DNA from: SIG578 sp045655125
GTDB lineage: Bacteria; Bacillota; Clostridia; Oscillospirales; Ruminococcaceae
NCBI GenBank assembly: GCA_045655125.1
Contig: JAZOOR010000049.1
Coordinates: 1-52,748, forward strand
Length of the DNA stretch: 52,748 nucleotides
Direction of reading: 5' to 3'
Shown here: positions 16,619 through 25,389 of the stretch, piece after piece
Layout: each line of letters opens with the position of its first letter
Position numbering within the stretch: the first letter of the stretch is position 1
Made by a program: the position numbers and the translations under genes
The notes under the pieces: generated by a model
Told to the model about the DNA's origin: nothing
What the model saw: only the letters and a program-made list of their open reading frames with translations
Databases searched by the model: none

Positions 16619-16629
16619 GGAGAACCAAA

Positions 16630-17232
16630 GTGTCAGAATATATTTTCGAAAATATATTACAATTAGATACACCGGTAGGGTGTTTTAGTGTAAATCACGG
16701 AAGACTAAAAATACCTTTTTCTGTGAAAAAGAATAGTTATGATATCCCGTATAATATTTATGATATGAAAAATGAGCACATTTTAGATACCGTACAAATA
16801 GAGACTAATTATGCTATTGTCATTGATGTTAATGATTTGAATGTAGGTTCTGTGTATAGTATTTCTTTTTCTAACGGTCAATTAAAATTTTGCGACTCTG
16901 ATGAACATACGGAAGCATTTACAACAACTATAGATAATTGGTCTATTGGAATTGGCTCGTATAATCCAAATGATGATGAAGAGTATGATCAATCAGAAGA
17001 GTACTCTAAAAAGTTAGGAACTTATGCAAAGGGAACAATTGTTGAACCTCCATTTTATGATGAATCTAAACTCAAAAAATATAGGGTTTGGTTTTCTGAA
17101 GGAGCAAATGGTTTTAAATTTAAATTATTAGACAAATCAATTGAGAAAATCGTATTTCCGGTTGCTTGGATGAAAAATGATGAGCTTGAAAGTTTTTATT
17201 ATGAAGATGCTCTTAGTTTTTGGCTCACATAA
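16630..17232 (+). CDS. Hypothetical protein
   Basis: A 200-aa beta-rich acidic protein without signal peptide or membrane segment, of no recognised family. I chose the GTG at 16630 because AAGGAG lies 7 bp upstream. An in-frame ATG at 16612 overlaps the previous gene and has no ribosome binding site. The central stretch (GSYNPNDDEEYDQSEEY) is an acidic linker between two beta-rich parts. It is translationally close to the preceding gene, and both are much more AT-rich than the following helix-turn-helix genes. Confidence 0.6.
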   Translation: MSEYIFENILQLDTPVGCFSVNHGRLKIPFSVKKNSYDIPYNIYDMKNEHILDTVQIETNYAIVIDVNDLNVGSVYSISFSNGQLKFCDSDEHTEAFTTTIDNWSIGIGSYNPNDDEEYDQSEEYSKKLGTYAKGTIVEPPFYDESKLKKYRVWFSEGANGFKFKLLDKSIEKIVFPVAWMKNDELESFYYEDALSFWLT

Positions 17233-17352
17233 TGTGTAAAAATAGATTTTACATCGTTTTAATCAATAAAGCGGTCTATCACTTAAATATCCAGTGAACA
17301 TATCAAACTAATGCAAAAATTCTTTAAACATAATCAGTAAAACGTCCAAAAG

Positions 17353-17392
17353 AGGTTGCACATAAAATGTATGCGCAACCTAAATTTTTATC
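17353..17392 (+). terminator. Terminator-like hairpin before the HTH pair
   Basis: AGGTTGC and GCAACCT pair around a 15-nt loop and are followed by a T-rich run. Confidence 0.5.
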
Positions 17393-17462
17393 TCTGGACT
17401 TTCCGTTTTTTTGTGATATCCTTTGTGTACACTCGGGCAAAGAAAACACAAGGAGAATAAAA

Positions 17463-17720
17463 ATGAACCAAGAAAAACAAAGAGAAGCATACGAAAAGAT
17501 GCTCAAAAAATGCCCCGATATCTTAACCCCGATGAAAGCAGCTCGGTGGTCGCCCGTCGGCAAGAATACAATCTACGCCGCACTCAAAAACGGTGAGATA
17601 GAATCCTATACCTACAAAGGCGGTTACATCTTCACCAAGGACGCCTTCATTGATTACCTCGTCAAGACCGCAAACGATAAAGGCAGAGGTTATACAATCC
17701 GAGGTGATAAGAAATGTTGA
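17463..17720 (+). CDS. Small helix-turn-helix protein (excisionase-like)
   Basis: An 85-aa protein whose core ILTPMKAARWSPVGKNTIYAALKNGEIESYTYKGGYIFTKDAFIDYL is a winged-helix of the HTH_17/excisionase type. The ATG at 17463 follows ACAAGGAGAATAAAA. It overlaps the next gene (ATGTTGA). It probably controls element excision or backbone transcription. Its GC-richer codon use matches the integrase and not the neighbouring cargo. Confidence 0.75.
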   Translation: MNQEKQREAYEKMLKKCPDILTPMKAARWSPVGKNTIYAALKNGEIESYTYKGGYIFTKDAFIDYLVKTANDKGRGYTIRGDKKC

Positions 17721-18277
17721 GCAGCTTACCGCAAGTGCTGTCGGGCGAACAGGTGCGGTGCGCTTTGCATATCAGTAAACGTAAGTGTGCTTGGATGCTC
17801 AACAACGGCTTTATCAAATGCCAAAACACCGGCAAGAGAACAAGAAAATATACCGTGCTGAAGGAAGACTTGCTGACCTACATAGAGGACTCGGCAAAGC
17901 ACCCCGAAAAGTATGTAACACCCTACGCCGAGTTCTCAAGGGCAAAGTATGGGAACATACACAAACCACGACCACTCAAAACAGGATTTCCTTCCTCTCT
18001 GCCGTCAGACTTCCGCCCGTGGCTCGAACAGGAATTCGAACCCGTCCCCGATGCACTCACCGTACCACAAGTCATTGCCACCACCGGTTACGCTGATAAC
18101 ACCGTAAACCGTTGGCTCCGCCAAGGACATCTGAAGTCTGTCCAAACCCAAACCGCAAAGATAATCCCAAAGACCTGGCTCATCGACTTCTACTGCTCCC
18201 ACGCCTATACCATAACAAATATGTCCGATAAACACATCAAACTCCTGCAAAAGTTCTTCAAAGAACAACTTTATTAA
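17714..18277 (+). CDS. Protein with two helix-turn-helix units
   Basis: A 187-aa basic protein with two HTH_17-like units: LSGEQVRCALHISKRKCAWMLNNGFI near residues 9-34 and LTVPQVIATTGYADNTVNRWLRQGHLKSV near residues 115-143. A linker with a KTGFPSSLP segment joins them. The start overlaps the preceding gene by seven bases. DNA binding is well supported; the precise role (excision, partition or regulation) is not. Codon use is like the backbone genes of the element. Confidence 0.7.
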   Translation: MLSSLPQVLSGEQVRCALHISKRKCAWMLNNGFIKCQNTGKRTRKYTVLKEDLLTYIEDSAKHPEKYVTPYAEFSRAKYGNIHKPRPLKTGFPSSLPSDFRPWLEQEFEPVPDALTVPQVIATTGYADNTVNRWLRQGHLKSVQTQTAKIIPKTWLIDFYCSHAYTITNMSDKHIKLLQKFFKEQLY

Positions 18278-18340
18278 TACGACTTGTTAATATCAATTAA
18301 AAATGGTAAAATTCATATGTAATAATGTGGAGGTTGAAAA

Positions 18341-18895
18341 ATGGAAAAGCTGTTTGGATTAGATGTAGTGACAGAAGCTAATGTTAATGATTATAAGAAT
18401 GGCGGTGTATGGGCTCTGTTTGGCAAACGCAAGATAGCGTCAGATAATAAATGGTATTGCTTGCAAGTTGCTTCGACAAGATGCATTTACGAAGAAATAA
18501 AAAAGGACTACATACTTTTAGAGAATGAAGAGATAGAATGTGCCGAGGATGTACCATACATCAATTATTTTGGAGAAAAAGTATTTAGTTATCCTGCACA
18601 TCCAACAACAAGAGAATATCTTTATACGCAGCACATCAAAGATTTATTTGAAGATTTTAAATTCGTTATTGTATGTATTGAAGACGATATTAAAAAAAGA
18701 AAAGAAATCGAAAAATCGTTTGCGATTTACACAAAAGCAATATATTGGAGAAATGGGCGGCCATACAAAACAGGTGATAAAATAGATTTTGATGAACGAA
18801 AAGGTTTTCAAAATAATAAAGAAAAGTCTGGTTTTAAATTAGAAGATTGTAAAGAGTTGCACAAATTTCTTTCGATGTTTGAAAAACAACAATAG
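18341..18895 (+). CDS. Hypothetical protein
   Basis: A 184-aa AT-rich cargo gene with a GTGGAGG ribosome binding site. The N-terminal stretch GGVWALFGKRKIASDNKWYCLQVASTRCIYEEIKKDY faintly resembles the beta-hairpin of GIY-YIG nucleases, but the canonical GIY and YIG triplets are missing and I do not claim the family. The C-terminal half is lysine-rich. It stands alone, with a terminator at 18923-18967. Confidence 0.55.
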   Translation: MEKLFGLDVVTEANVNDYKNGGVWALFGKRKIASDNKWYCLQVASTRCIYEEIKKDYILLENEEIECAEDVPYINYFGEKVFSYPAHPTTREYLYTQHIKDLFEDFKFVIVCIEDDIKKRKEIEKSFAIYTKAIYWRNGRPYKTGDKIDFDERKGFQNNKEKSGFKLEDCKELHKFLSMFEKQQ

Positions 18896-18922
18896 AATTT
18901 ATTTAATCAACAGAGTGAAAAC

Positions 18923-18967
18923 CTCGGCTAAAATGAGTGAATCTCACATTTTAGCCGAGTTTTTTTG
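18923..18967 (+). terminator. Terminator before the XRE/Fic/R-M operon
   Basis: A 13-bp stem CTCGGCTAAAATG/CATTTTAGCCGAG and a T tract separate the preceding gene from the restriction operon. Confidence 0.88.
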
Positions 18968-19058
18968 CGTTTAAGTTTCCTTTTGCTTAAAAACTAAATC
19001 TATCAGGAAAGTTTGCTGATTTATCAAAAATAAATGTAGTTATCGCTTTATTTCACGG

Positions 19059-19087
19059 TTGCAATATTCACACTTTGGTGGTATAAT
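19059..19087 (+). promoter_or_regulatory. Promoter of the XRE-Fic-restriction operon
   Basis: TTGCAA (19059) and TATAAT (19082) with a 17-bp spacer, 38 bp before the XRE start. Confidence 0.75.
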
Positions 19088-19125
19088 AAAATTATCGAAT
19101 TACAATCTTTTTATGAGGTGTATTT

Positions 19126-19338
19126 ATGGCTGTCAGTTACAAAAAACTATGGAAGCTTTTAATTGACCACGATATGAAGAAAAAAGATCTTGCCAAGGTC
19201 GCGGATATCAGTAATTATACCATCACAAAAATGAGCAAAGGTGAAAACGTTACTGTCGATACCCTCGGCAAAATTTGTGCTGCCTTGAATTGCGGTGTAG
19301 ATGATATTATGGAATTCATCCCCGAAGAAACGATGTGA
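19126..19338 (+). CDS. XRE-family small regulator
   Basis: A 70-aa Cro/C1-type helix-turn-helix protein (KKKDLAKVADISNYTITKMSKGENVTVDTLGKICAALNCGVDDIMEFI). It is the first gene of the Fic and type I restriction operon and probably tunes its expression, which would delay restriction after the element enters a new host. A close relative (VSYKKLWKLLID.D.KK.DL) is encoded outside the element at 42658. Confidence 0.88.
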   Translation: MAVSYKKLWKLLIDHDMKKKDLAKVADISNYTITKMSKGENVTVDTLGKICAALNCGVDDIMEFIPEETM

Positions 19339-19347
19339 GGTGCGATT

Positions 19348-19950
19348 ATGCTTGAAAATAAATTAGGAATCACAACTGCTCCTGAACTTGCAGATGCTGA
19401 AGAAAAAATTAGTAAAAAGAAAGCTATTGAACTGTTTGAAAACGGCATGCTTGATAAACTTGAAGCAGGCAAATTTGCATCTCTCAAAGCAATCCATAAA
19501 TATCTCTTTGAAGATATTTATGACTTTGCCGGTGAAATGCGTACAGTTAATATTTCAAAAGGTAATTTTCGCTTCGCTCCTCTGATGTATCTTGAGGCAG
19601 CTCTTGAAAACATCGATAAGATGCCTCAATCCACCTTTGATGAGATCATAGAGAAGTATGTGGAAATGAATATTGCTCACCCCTTCCGTGAAGGTAACGG
19701 TAGAAGTACACGCATATGGCTCGACTGCATAATGAAGAAAGAGATCGGAATGGTTGTTGACTGGAGTAAGGTTGATAAAGAAGATTATCTTCTCGCTATG
19801 GAGCGTAGTCCTATTAAAGATATTGAGATTAAGCACATCTTAAAGTCTGCGCTAACCGATAAAATCAATGACCGTGAGGTCTACATGAAAGGCATCGATC
19901 ACAGTTACTACTACGAAGGTTATACAACCTTTAAGACGGAAGAGTTGTAA
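19348..19950 (+). CDS. Fic/DOC family protein
   Basis: A 200-aa Fic protein. The full active motif HPFREGNGRSTR begins at residue 111, so it should transfer AMP (or a related nucleotide group) onto a hydroxyl side chain of a target protein. A flap segment precedes it (IYDFAGEMRTVNISKG). I do not see a convincing inhibitory (S/T)xxxE(G/N) helix at either end. It lies 9 bp after the XRE gene and before the restriction genes. Fic genes are often embedded in type I R-M loci; their contribution to defence is not settled. Confidence 0.93.
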   Translation: MLENKLGITTAPELADAEEKISKKKAIELFENGMLDKLEAGKFASLKAIHKYLFEDIYDFAGEMRTVNISKGNFRFAPLMYLEAALENIDKMPQSTFDEIIEKYVEMNIAHPFREGNGRSTRIWLDCIMKKEIGMVVDWSKVDKEDYLLAMERSPIKDIEIKHILKSALTDKINDREVYMKGIDHSYYYEGYTTFKTEEL

Positions 19951-20031
19951 AATTCCAAAGTATCAAATTGATACCTTGGACTCGTAAATGCGAAATTTGT
20001 AGATATATAGGGATAACAGACAGGAGAATAT

Positions 20032-20343
20032 ATGAGCAATTCAATAAAAAGAGAATACGATAAGCCATCACTCTTAAAGGATATTGACGAGCGTGAAAAT
20101 ATCGTTTATCAATTTCAAATGACCGGTTTTCTTGACCGTAGTGATGCAATTGAAAAGATAAAATCAATACAGTTTACAGATGTCGAATTGGCAACAGCGA
20201 CCATTGCCAAGCAAGTACAATTCGGTAGTGTTGATCTTTATCAAGTTGACAACAAGCTTATTATTACTAATATTCTGTTTCAAATAGATTTTCTAAAAGC
20301 AAAACTTGCAAAATTAGAGTTGGAGGATAAAGAAAATGGCTGA
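20032..20343 (+). CDS. Hypothetical protein leading hsdM
   Basis: A 103-aa protein with a CAGGAG ribosome binding site. The C-terminal half (NILFQIDFLKAKLAKLELEDKEN) is a likely coiled coil. The end overlaps the hsdM start by 8 bp, so it is translationally coupled to the methylase. It may be a Fic partner or an R-M accessory protein. I recognise no family. Confidence 0.6.
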   Translation: MSNSIKREYDKPSLLKDIDERENIVYQFQMTGFLDRSDAIEKIKSIQFTDVELATATIAKQVQFGSVDLYQVDNKLIITNILFQIDFLKAKLAKLELEDKENG

Positions 20344-21901
20344 TATAAGAATTAATCGAGAGCGTGATGAGCTCCATAAAGCAATATGGTCAATCGCTGA
20401 CGAACTTCGTGGTAGCGTTGACGGATGGGATTTCAAGCAATACGTGCTTGGAACGATGTTCTATCGCTATATTTCCGAAAATCTTACAAACTATATCAAT
20501 AAAGGCGAGCATGAAGCAGGAAACACTGATTTCGATTATGTAACTATGCCCGATGCTGATGCGGAAACTGCGAGAGATGGTCTTGTCGATGAAAAGGGCT
20601 TTTTTATTCTGCCTTCGGAACTATTTTGCAATGTTAGAGCAAGAGCTTCTCAAGACGAAAATCTTAATGAAACTCTAGAATCAGTATTTAAACATATCGA
20701 AGCATCGGCGCAGGGACATGTTAGCGAGGGCGATTTCAAAGGATTGTTTGATGATTACGATGTTAACAGTAACAAACTCGGCGCAACCGTTGCAAAGCGC
20801 AATGAAAAACTTTTGAAGTTGCTTGATGGTGTTGGAGATATGAACCTCGGCGATTATCATGACCAAACTATAGATGTGTTTGGTGATGCTTACGAGTATT
20901 TAATGAGCATGTATGCTTCAGGAGCCGGAAAGAGCGGTGGCGAATTCTTTACACCGCAAGAAGTATCCGAACTTCTAACAAAAATTGCCACTGTTGGGAA
21001 AACAGAAGTTAATAAAGTTTATGATCCTGCGTGTGGTTCTGGTTCGCTGTTATTGAAGTCTGCAAAAATCCTTGGTAAAGAAAACGTTCGTCAAGGTTTC
21101 TTTGGACAAGAAATTAACATCACAACATATAACCTTTGCCGCATCAATATGTTTTTGCACGATATTGATTACGATAAGTTTAATATTGCCTGCGAAGATA
21201 CATTGACTTCTCCCGAACATTGGGATGAAGAACCTTTTGAAGTTATCGTTTCGAATCCACCATATTCCATTAAATGGGCAGGCTCTGATAATCCGCTTTT
21301 GATTAACGATCCTCGATTTGCACCCGCAGGCGTTCTTGCGCCTAAATCTAAGGCCGACCTTGCATTTATTATGCATTCACTTTCTTGGCTTGCAACAAAT
21401 GGTACGGCAGCAATCGTATGTTTTCCTGGTATTATGTATCGTGGTGCAGCAGAAAAGAAAATTCGCAAGTATTTGATTGATAATAACTTTGTAGATTGTG
21501 TAATTCAATTGCCAAGCAATTTGTTCTTTGGAACACCTATTGCCACCTGTATCATGGTACTGAAAAAGTCCAAAGCAGATAACAAAGTATTATTTATTGA
21601 TGCTTCTGCCGAATTTGAAAAAGCAACAAACAACAATAAATTAAGCGACAAAAATATCACTAAAATAGTTGAGCATTTCTCAAGTAGAACAGATGATCCT
21701 TATTTTTCGAGACTTGTAGATTACAAAGAAATTTCCGAAGAACAAGATTACAACTTGTCTGTATCTACTTATGTAGAACAAGAGAACACCAAAGAAGTTA
21801 TTGACATTAAAGAGCTTAATTCTGAAATACAGAAAATTGTTGAAAGAGAAGCCGTTTTAAGAGCTGAAATCGACAGAATTATTAAAGAAATTGAGGGGTA
21901 A
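20336..21901 (+). CDS. hsdM: Type I restriction-modification methylase subunit HsdM
   Basis: A 521-aa N6-adenine methyltransferase subunit. The helical N-terminal domain (HKAIWSIADELRGSVDGWDFKQYVLGTMFYRYIS) and GGEFFTPQEVSELL near residue 202 are typical. The SAM-binding DPACGSGSLL is near 231 and the catalytic SNPPYS near 306. With HsdS it methylates the host target, and HsdR adds ATP-driven translocation and cleavage. The C-terminal coiled coil (EIQKIVEREAVLRAEIDRIIKEIE) is intact. It is the first subunit in an operon with accessory genes between the subunits. Confidence 0.96.
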   Translation: MADIRINRERDELHKAIWSIADELRGSVDGWDFKQYVLGTMFYRYISENLTNYINKGEHEAGNTDFDYVTMPDADAETARDGLVDEKGFFILPSELFCNVRARASQDENLNETLESVFKHIEASAQGHVSEGDFKGLFDDYDVNSNKLGATVAKRNEKLLKLLDGVGDMNLGDYHDQTIDVFGDAYEYLMSMYASGAGKSGGEFFTPQEVSELLTKIATVGKTEVNKVYDPACGSGSLLLKSAKILGKENVRQGFFGQEINITTYNLCRINMFLHDIDYDKFNIACEDTLTSPEHWDEEPFEVIVSNPPYSIKWAGSDNPLLINDPRFAPAGVLAPKSKADLAFIMHSLSWLATNGTAAIVCFPGIMYRGAAEKKIRKYLIDNNFVDCVIQLPSNLFFGTPIATCIMVLKKSKADNKVLFIDASAEFEKATNNNKLSDKNITKIVEHFSSRTDDPYFSRLVDYKEISEEQDYNLSVSTYVEQENTKEVIDIKELNSEIQKIVEREAVLRAEIDRIIKEIEG

Positions 21902-21906
21902 GTATA

Positions 21907-22695
21907 ATGCGTCTTTCTAACGTTTTATCTAAACCGCCAAAGTTGTCTTATGAAACTGTTGATGGTTTTCTTGTTGGTAAGCAAGGCAATTTTGGTCAAA
22001 AGGTTGACCTTGATGTTGGAACTGTAGCATTGAATTATTTTTGCGAAACCTGCGACGATTTGCGCACTTTTTACTCGGAAGGAAAGCTTTCATGTATTTT
22101 TGTAAACAAAAATATGATTAGTATAGATTGCGTAATGTCGTGTAATTGCGGTTCAAATGTGGAGGCATGGTTTTTGGTTGATTGCGAAGATGATATAACG
22201 TCTTTAACGCCAAAAGTGCGTATTTTAAAAAGAAGTGAAAAGTTGTCCAGCACAGTCAGAATCAATAATACACGGTATGGGCAGTTTGATGCTTTGTTGA
22301 ACAAAGCGGAACAAGCATATAGAGAAGAACTCGGTGCCGGTGCTATTGTATATTTGAGAAAAATATTTGAAATGGTTACAGTTCAAGCTGCAGATTCAAT
22401 GGAAATCGAATATCAAAAGTATGAAGGTGGAAATCCAAAGAACTTTTCTGCTTTGCTAGAAAAGGTAGATGCAGAATGTTCCATTATTCCAGTAGAATTT
22501 TCAAAGAATGGAAAACGACTATTCAAAGAACTTAGCAATGTCGTTCACGGAGATTTTGATGAGGAACTTGGACTTAAAAAATTCGAACCATTACATAGGC
22601 TTGTAATTGGAATTCTTGAAAATGTTCGTAACAAGGAAGAATTCAAAGATGCTAAAAAAGCTCTCGGCTGGCCTGAAGAAGATGAGGTGTCCTGA
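21907..22695 (+). CDS. Zinc-ribbon/DUF4145-like accessory protein
   Basis: A 262-aa protein between hsdM and hsdS. The N-terminal half has paired cysteines (C46-x2-C49 and C79-N-C81), which suggest a zinc ribbon. The C-terminal half (GAGAIVYLRKIFEMVTVQAAD...LFKELSNVVHGDFDE) resembles the helical DUF4145 fold found in many defence-associated proteins. Its stop codon overlaps the hsdS start codon by one base (TGATG), so it is produced together with HsdS. The function is unknown; it could bind DNA or act as a phage sensor for the complex. Confidence 0.65.
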   Translation: MRLSNVLSKPPKLSYETVDGFLVGKQGNFGQKVDLDVGTVALNYFCETCDDLRTFYSEGKLSCIFVNKNMISIDCVMSCNCGSNVEAWFLVDCEDDITSLTPKVRILKRSEKLSSTVRINNTRYGQFDALLNKAEQAYREELGAGAIVYLRKIFEMVTVQAADSMEIEYQKYEGGNPKNFSALLEKVDAECSIIPVEFSKNGKRLFKELSNVVHGDFDEELGLKKFEPLHRLVIGILENVRNKEEFKDAKKALGWPEEDEVS

Positions 22696-23945
22696 TGACT
22701 AAACTCGAACAACTTATAACTGAATACTGTCCAAATGGTGTGCCGTATAAAAGTTTAGGAGAATTGGGTTCTTTTTACGGTGGCCTTAGTGGTAAATCTA
22801 AAGACGATTTTACTGACGGTAATGCGAAATTTATTACATATATGAATGTATATTCCAATCCCGCTCTAAATTTGGATGTTACAGAAACTGTAAAAATAGG
22901 AGAAAACGAAAAGCAAAACACAATACAATATGGAGATGTTTTATTCACCGGTTCTTCAGAAACACCTGACGAATGTGGTGTTTCATCGGTACTTACGCAA
23001 CATACTGATGAAAAACTGTATTTAAACAGCTTCTGCATGGGGTATCGTTTTAATGACATTAATTTGTTTTTACCTGATTTTTTAAAACACATGTTCCGCT
23101 CGGAAGCATTAAGAATCCAAATCGGAAAAACTGCCAGTGGTGTTACAAGATTTAATGTTTCTAAAGATAAGATGAAAAGGGTATCTATACCGATTCCACC
23201 CATTCCAGTACAGGCTGAAATTGTCAGGATACTTGATAATTTCGCAGAGCTTACAGCAGAGCTTACAGCAGAGCTTACAGCAGAGCTTACAGCAAGAAGA
23301 AAACAATATGAATACTATCGTAATGAACTAATGACATTTGACGATACGGTTCCTATGTTTCAATTGGGAGATGTCTGCACCGTGCAGTCTGGGGGAACTC
23401 CGTCAAGAAAAAATCCATTATATTGGCAGAACGGTACTATAAAATGGCTAGGTTCTACAGTATGCAAGGACAAAAAAATTGTAGATGAAGTAACAGATTT
23501 TATTACAGAACTTGGATTAAACAATTCTTCTGCAAAACTCATGAAGAAGGATACTACATTAATTGCTTTGGTTGGAGCCACCATTGGTCGCGTAGCGTTT
23601 CTTCCTTTCGAAGCAACTATTAATCAAAATATTGCCGGTATCTATCCTATTAACTTGGATCAACTCGATCCCTCGTTTGTGTACTATTCCTGTCAAATGC
23701 TTTATCCAAAGTTTTCTGCTTTGACTCAAGGTTCCAAACTAGCTATGGCAAATATGTCCTTTGTTAGAAGCCTAGTAATCCCTGTACCCCAAATTAACGA
23801 TCAGAAACGTATTGTATCAATTTTAGATCGTCTGGACTCTTTGTGCAATGATATATACAAAGGTCTTCCCGCAGAAATTGAAGCAAGGCAAAAACAATAC
23901 GAGTATTATCGGGATAAATTGTCGACTTTCAAGGAGCTTTCGTAA
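22695..23945 (+). CDS. hsdS: Type I restriction-modification specificity subunit HsdS
   Basis: A 416-aa subunit with two target-recognition domains (about residues 1-175 and 215-380), each ending in PIPPIPVQAEIVRILD or VPQINDQKRIVSILD. Each is followed by a helical conserved region ending in RRKQYEYYRNEL or ARQKQYEYYRDKL. The central spacer carries four tandem TAEL-type units, encoded by a 12-bp repeat. In the EcoR124 family the number of such units sets the gap between the half-sites of the DNA target. The target sequence itself cannot be predicted from the protein by eye. Confidence 0.95.
   Translation: MTKLEQLITEYCPNGVPYKSLGELGSFYGGLSGKSKDDFTDGNAKFITYMNVYSNPALNLDVTETVKIGENEKQNTIQYGDVLFTGSSETPDECGVSSVLTQHTDEKLYLNSFCMGYRFNDINLFLPDFLKHMFRSEALRIQIGKTASGVTRFNVSKDKMKRVSIPIPPIPVQAEIVRILDNFAELTAELTAELTAELTARRKQYEYYRNELMTFDDTVPMFQLGDVCTVQSGGTPSRKNPLYWQNGTIKWLGSTVCKDKKIVDEVTDFITELGLNNSSAKLMKKDTTLIALVGATIGRVAFLPFEATINQNIAGIYPINLDQLDPSFVYYSCQMLYPKFSALTQGSKLAMANMSFVRSLVIPVPQINDQKRIVSILDRLDSLCNDIYKGLPAEIEARQKQYEYYRDKLSTFKELS
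23244..23291 (+). repeat. Four 12-bp tandem repeats in hsdS
   Basis: Four perfect copies of GCAGAGCTTACA begin at 23244, followed by a partial GCA. The unit is a multiple of three, so gain or loss of copies keeps the frame and alters only the helical spacer between the two recognition domains. Confidence 0.97.
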
Positions 23946-24713
23946 ATGGATGAGTCTTATAGTTTTAAAACGATTCTCTCGGGTGCAACAAAATTTATTG
24001 AGAAATTTGTAAAGGTGTTGGAAGTTTGCCACAAATGGTATCAGGATAATGAAGAAACTATTTCAATGTACCTTTTGGCGTTTGCAGATTTTGGAGTATG
24101 GTGTGTTGCAACCGACAAACTTGCTACTAAGGAAATTGTGTTTACGGATAACTTAACTAGTGAATTTGCCAACGAGATATATAATTCCTCAGATGTTGAC
24201 AATTTGATTCAAAAGTATTATTTCGATAACGCCGAAGAAAAAATGCAGGGTTTAATTGAAAGATGTAAAGAATCTAAACTAATCGAAAACTACGAAGAAC
24301 TGTATTTTCAAATTTTAGAAACTTACAAAAGAGCGTACTATCACCTTGCGTGCGTTGGGCTTTTTTCCATAATTGATGGTGTGCTTGCTGACACTTCTAA
24401 TATGATCAATAGTACAAGCTTCAAAAAACGAATTGAAGTAATCGAAAGTAAATTCAGTGATAAAATTGAATTAAATGATATTGACCGAAAAACTTTGTGT
24501 ATATACAATTCTGTAAACTCACTCAAAGATTCTATTTTTGGCGATTCGAGGTTTTCGGAAAATGAACCTGAGACAATAAACAGGCATTGGATAGTACACG
24601 GTCGCACACGAAAAGATTATACCAAATATGATTTCTTAAAAATTTTGCTTTGGCTCGATGCGATCATCTTTCTTTCAAAACTTAGCGAAATAAAGGAGAA
24701 CAACAATGACTAA
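23946..24713 (+). CDS. Candidate HEPN-type RNase in the R-M operon
   Basis: A 255-aa helical protein starting directly after the hsdS stop codon. The C-terminal part contains NRHWIVHGRT, in which R213 and H218 fit the R-x4-6-H catalytic motif of HEPN ribonucleases, followed by a conserved-looking helix (YDFLKILLWLDAIIFL). The N-terminal half is a helical bundle of no recognised family. HEPN RNases cleave tRNA or mRNA to halt infected cells, so this may be a back-up toxin set off when restriction fails. Both family and role are inference from the motif and context. Confidence 0.55.
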   Translation: MDESYSFKTILSGATKFIEKFVKVLEVCHKWYQDNEETISMYLLAFADFGVWCVATDKLATKEIVFTDNLTSEFANEIYNSSDVDNLIQKYYFDNAEEKMQGLIERCKESKLIENYEELYFQILETYKRAYYHLACVGLFSIIDGVLADTSNMINSTSFKKRIEVIESKFSDKIELNDIDRKTLCIYNSVNSLKDSIFGDSRFSENEPETINRHWIVHGRTRKDYTKYDFLKILLWLDAIIFLSKLSEIKENNND

Positions 24714-25374
24714 AGATAAAAAATTTGGTGTTATTTATATCTTGACAAATCCATCTTTTCCCGATTTTGTTAAGATTGGATATGCCCAAGATATTGAAAA
24801 GAGGCTGAAACAACTCAATCGTAGCGAAACAATTCCTTTTGCTTTTCGTGTTTATGCGGTGTATAAGGTTGAAAGCAAACTAACTGACAAAGAATTACAT
24901 AAATTGATTGATAATCTCAATCCTGACCTTAGAACTATTGAAAACTTTGATGGCAAGGAAAGAGTAAAAGAATTTTATGCTATGTCTGCAGAAGATGCTT
25001 ACGGTCTCCTTGAATGTATAGCAAAAATCAGCGGAACTGAAGATAGGCTTCAACGCCTCACTCCCGAAGGTCACGAGATTTTAGATGAGCAAATTGCTAA
25101 TGAAGTGCGCGAAACTGCCCGTAGAGGCCCTTTCCGTTTTAGTGATTGCAATATTCCCGTAGGTAGCGAACTTACATTTATCGAAAACAGCGATATAAAG
25201 GCAATCGTTGTCGATGACCGGCGTATTGAATACGATGGTGAGACCACTTCAGTTTCTGCTCTTGCGCAAAAACTTAAAGGTTTTGATCATCCCGTTCAGG
25301 GAACTTTGTGGTTCTTATACAAAGGCGAGAAATTAACGGATATAAGAGATCGTATAGAAAAATCAGCGAAATAA
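24706..25374 (+). CDS. GIY-YIG nuclease with C-terminal RAMA/DUF4357-like domain
   Basis: A 222-aa protein. Residues 8-100 match the T5orf172/MUG113 branch of GIY-YIG nucleases (GVIYILTNPSFPDFVKIGYAQDIEKRLKQL). Residues 140-215 (FRFSDCNIPVGSELTFIENSDIKAIVVDDRRIEYDG..., TLWFLYKGEKL) look like the small RAMA or DUF4357 fold that is attached to many restriction-linked enzymes and may read modified DNA. It overlaps the preceding gene by 8 bp and leads hsdR by 15 bp. It probably nicks or cuts foreign DNA together with the R-M system. Confidence 0.75.
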   Translation: MTKDKKFGVIYILTNPSFPDFVKIGYAQDIEKRLKQLNRSETIPFAFRVYAVYKVESKLTDKELHKLIDNLNPDLRTIENFDGKERVKEFYAMSAEDAYGLLECIAKISGTEDRLQRLTPEGHEILDEQIANEVRETARRGPFRFSDCNIPVGSELTFIENSDIKAIVVDDRRIEYDGETTSVSALAQKLKGFDHPVQGTLWFLYKGEKLTDIRDRIEKSAK

Positions 25375-25389
25375 GGAGGCATACTCCAA

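Noticed and set aside
18341..18895. GIY-YIG nuclease assignment
   Set aside because: The beta-hairpin resemblance lacks both the GIY and YIG triplets and a clear catalytic Arg/Glu pair.
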